From Candidatus Stackebrandtia excrementipullorum (lineage in GTDB: Bacteria; Actinomycetota; Actinomycetes; Mycobacteriales; Micromonosporaceae): DNA of 64,000 nt. Under the pieces are notes generated by a model. It saw nothing but the letters and a program-made list of their open reading frames with translations. It ran no database searches and had not been told where the DNA came from. Numbering within the stretch: position 1 is the stretch's first letter; each line of letters opens with the position of its first letter. This document shows positions 63,973 through 64,000 of this stretch, piece by piece. Where the stretch lies: positions 20,566 to 84,565 of the forward strand of contig DXGR01000041.1 in assembly GCA_019113825.1 (NCBI GenBank), in the 5' to 3' direction. The translations under genes and the position numbers were made by a program.

Positions 63973-64000
63973 GGCCGGGCGGGTGTACACCCGCCCGGCC
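63973..64000. terminator. Perfect palindrome after pdxS
   Basis: A 28-base perfect palindrome from GGCCGGGCGG through GTAC to CCGCCCGGCC runs to the last base of the window. The stem of at least 12 bp directly after pdxS is best read as its terminator; it may extend beyond the window. Confidence 0.8.

Overview
The window is a GC-rich, densely packed actinobacterial chromosome segment, chiefly housekeeping with a few accessory islands. Several features place it in the Actinobacteria: an InhA-type enoyl-ACP reductase beside FabG, a phosphatidylinositol mannoside pathway (pgsA-patA-pimA), an Eis-type acetyltransferase, a SARP/AfsR regulator, WXG100-like proteins, many GTG/TTG starts, ATGA stop-start overlaps and apparently leaderless promoters. 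Gene order (rpe-rib-hisE-hisG; fabG-inhA-hemH; thrS-HIT-pgsA) fits Micromonosporales or Glycomycetales best. That placement is inferred from gene content, not from a database search. I saw no tRNA, rRNA, IS element, prophage or CRISPR array.

Layout. 1-8.1 kb: rsmB (partial), a TIGR01777 epimerase, rpe, an odd receiver-GGDEF protein, an erm-type rRNA methylase with a long leader, then an FMN riboswitch controlling ribE-ribBA-ribH (ribD is not here). 8.1-11.1 kb: hisE, hisG, a YdcZ-type transporter, a sirtuin. 11.1-14.6 kb (minus): a proline-rich protein, a hydrolase, two PH-domain membrane proteins, a small zinc-binding-like protein. 14.7-22.9 kb (plus): moxR-DUF58-VWA, fabG-inhA, hemH, an unknown, NfeD-SPFH, closed by a bidirectional terminator. 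23-27.7 kb (minus): a two-component system, a TIGR03089 protein and an ABC exporter whose ATPase gene is frameshifted by a 32-bp tandem duplication. 27.8-34.4 kb: an unknown coiled-coil membrane protein, hisI, TIGR02234, trpC-trpB-trpA (no trpE) and lgt.

34.4-42.7 kb is the most accessory part: an FAD monooxygenase, a UspA protein, a SARP/NB-ARC regulator, and divergently a tightly coupled four-gene cluster (YbaB-like protein plus three helical WXG100/EspC/PPE-like proteins) without secretion machinery, then a MerR-methyltransferase fusion carrying its own operator. 43.2-55.3 kb: aspS, a D-aminoacylase-type amidohydrolase, an SRPBCC protein, a MerR/VIT-VWA operon with a perfect 20-bp operator in its promoter, an arginine-rich small ORF in front of an eis-like gene, thrS, a HIT hydrolase and a 78-residue protein made of four DxDGDG calcium-binding-type repeats. 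55.4-64 kb: an EF-G paralogue (minus), pgsA-patA-pimA, an unknown membrane protein, a GT4 glycosyltransferase with an extra C-terminal domain, and pdxS.

The best candidates for undescribed biology are the WXG100/YbaB cluster beside the SARP regulator, the erm leader with a WhiB7-type promoter (and an analogous Arg-rich small ORF before eis), the 32-bp repeat that could switch an ABC exporter on and off, and the receiver-GGDEF protein in which the phosphorylated aspartate is glutamate.
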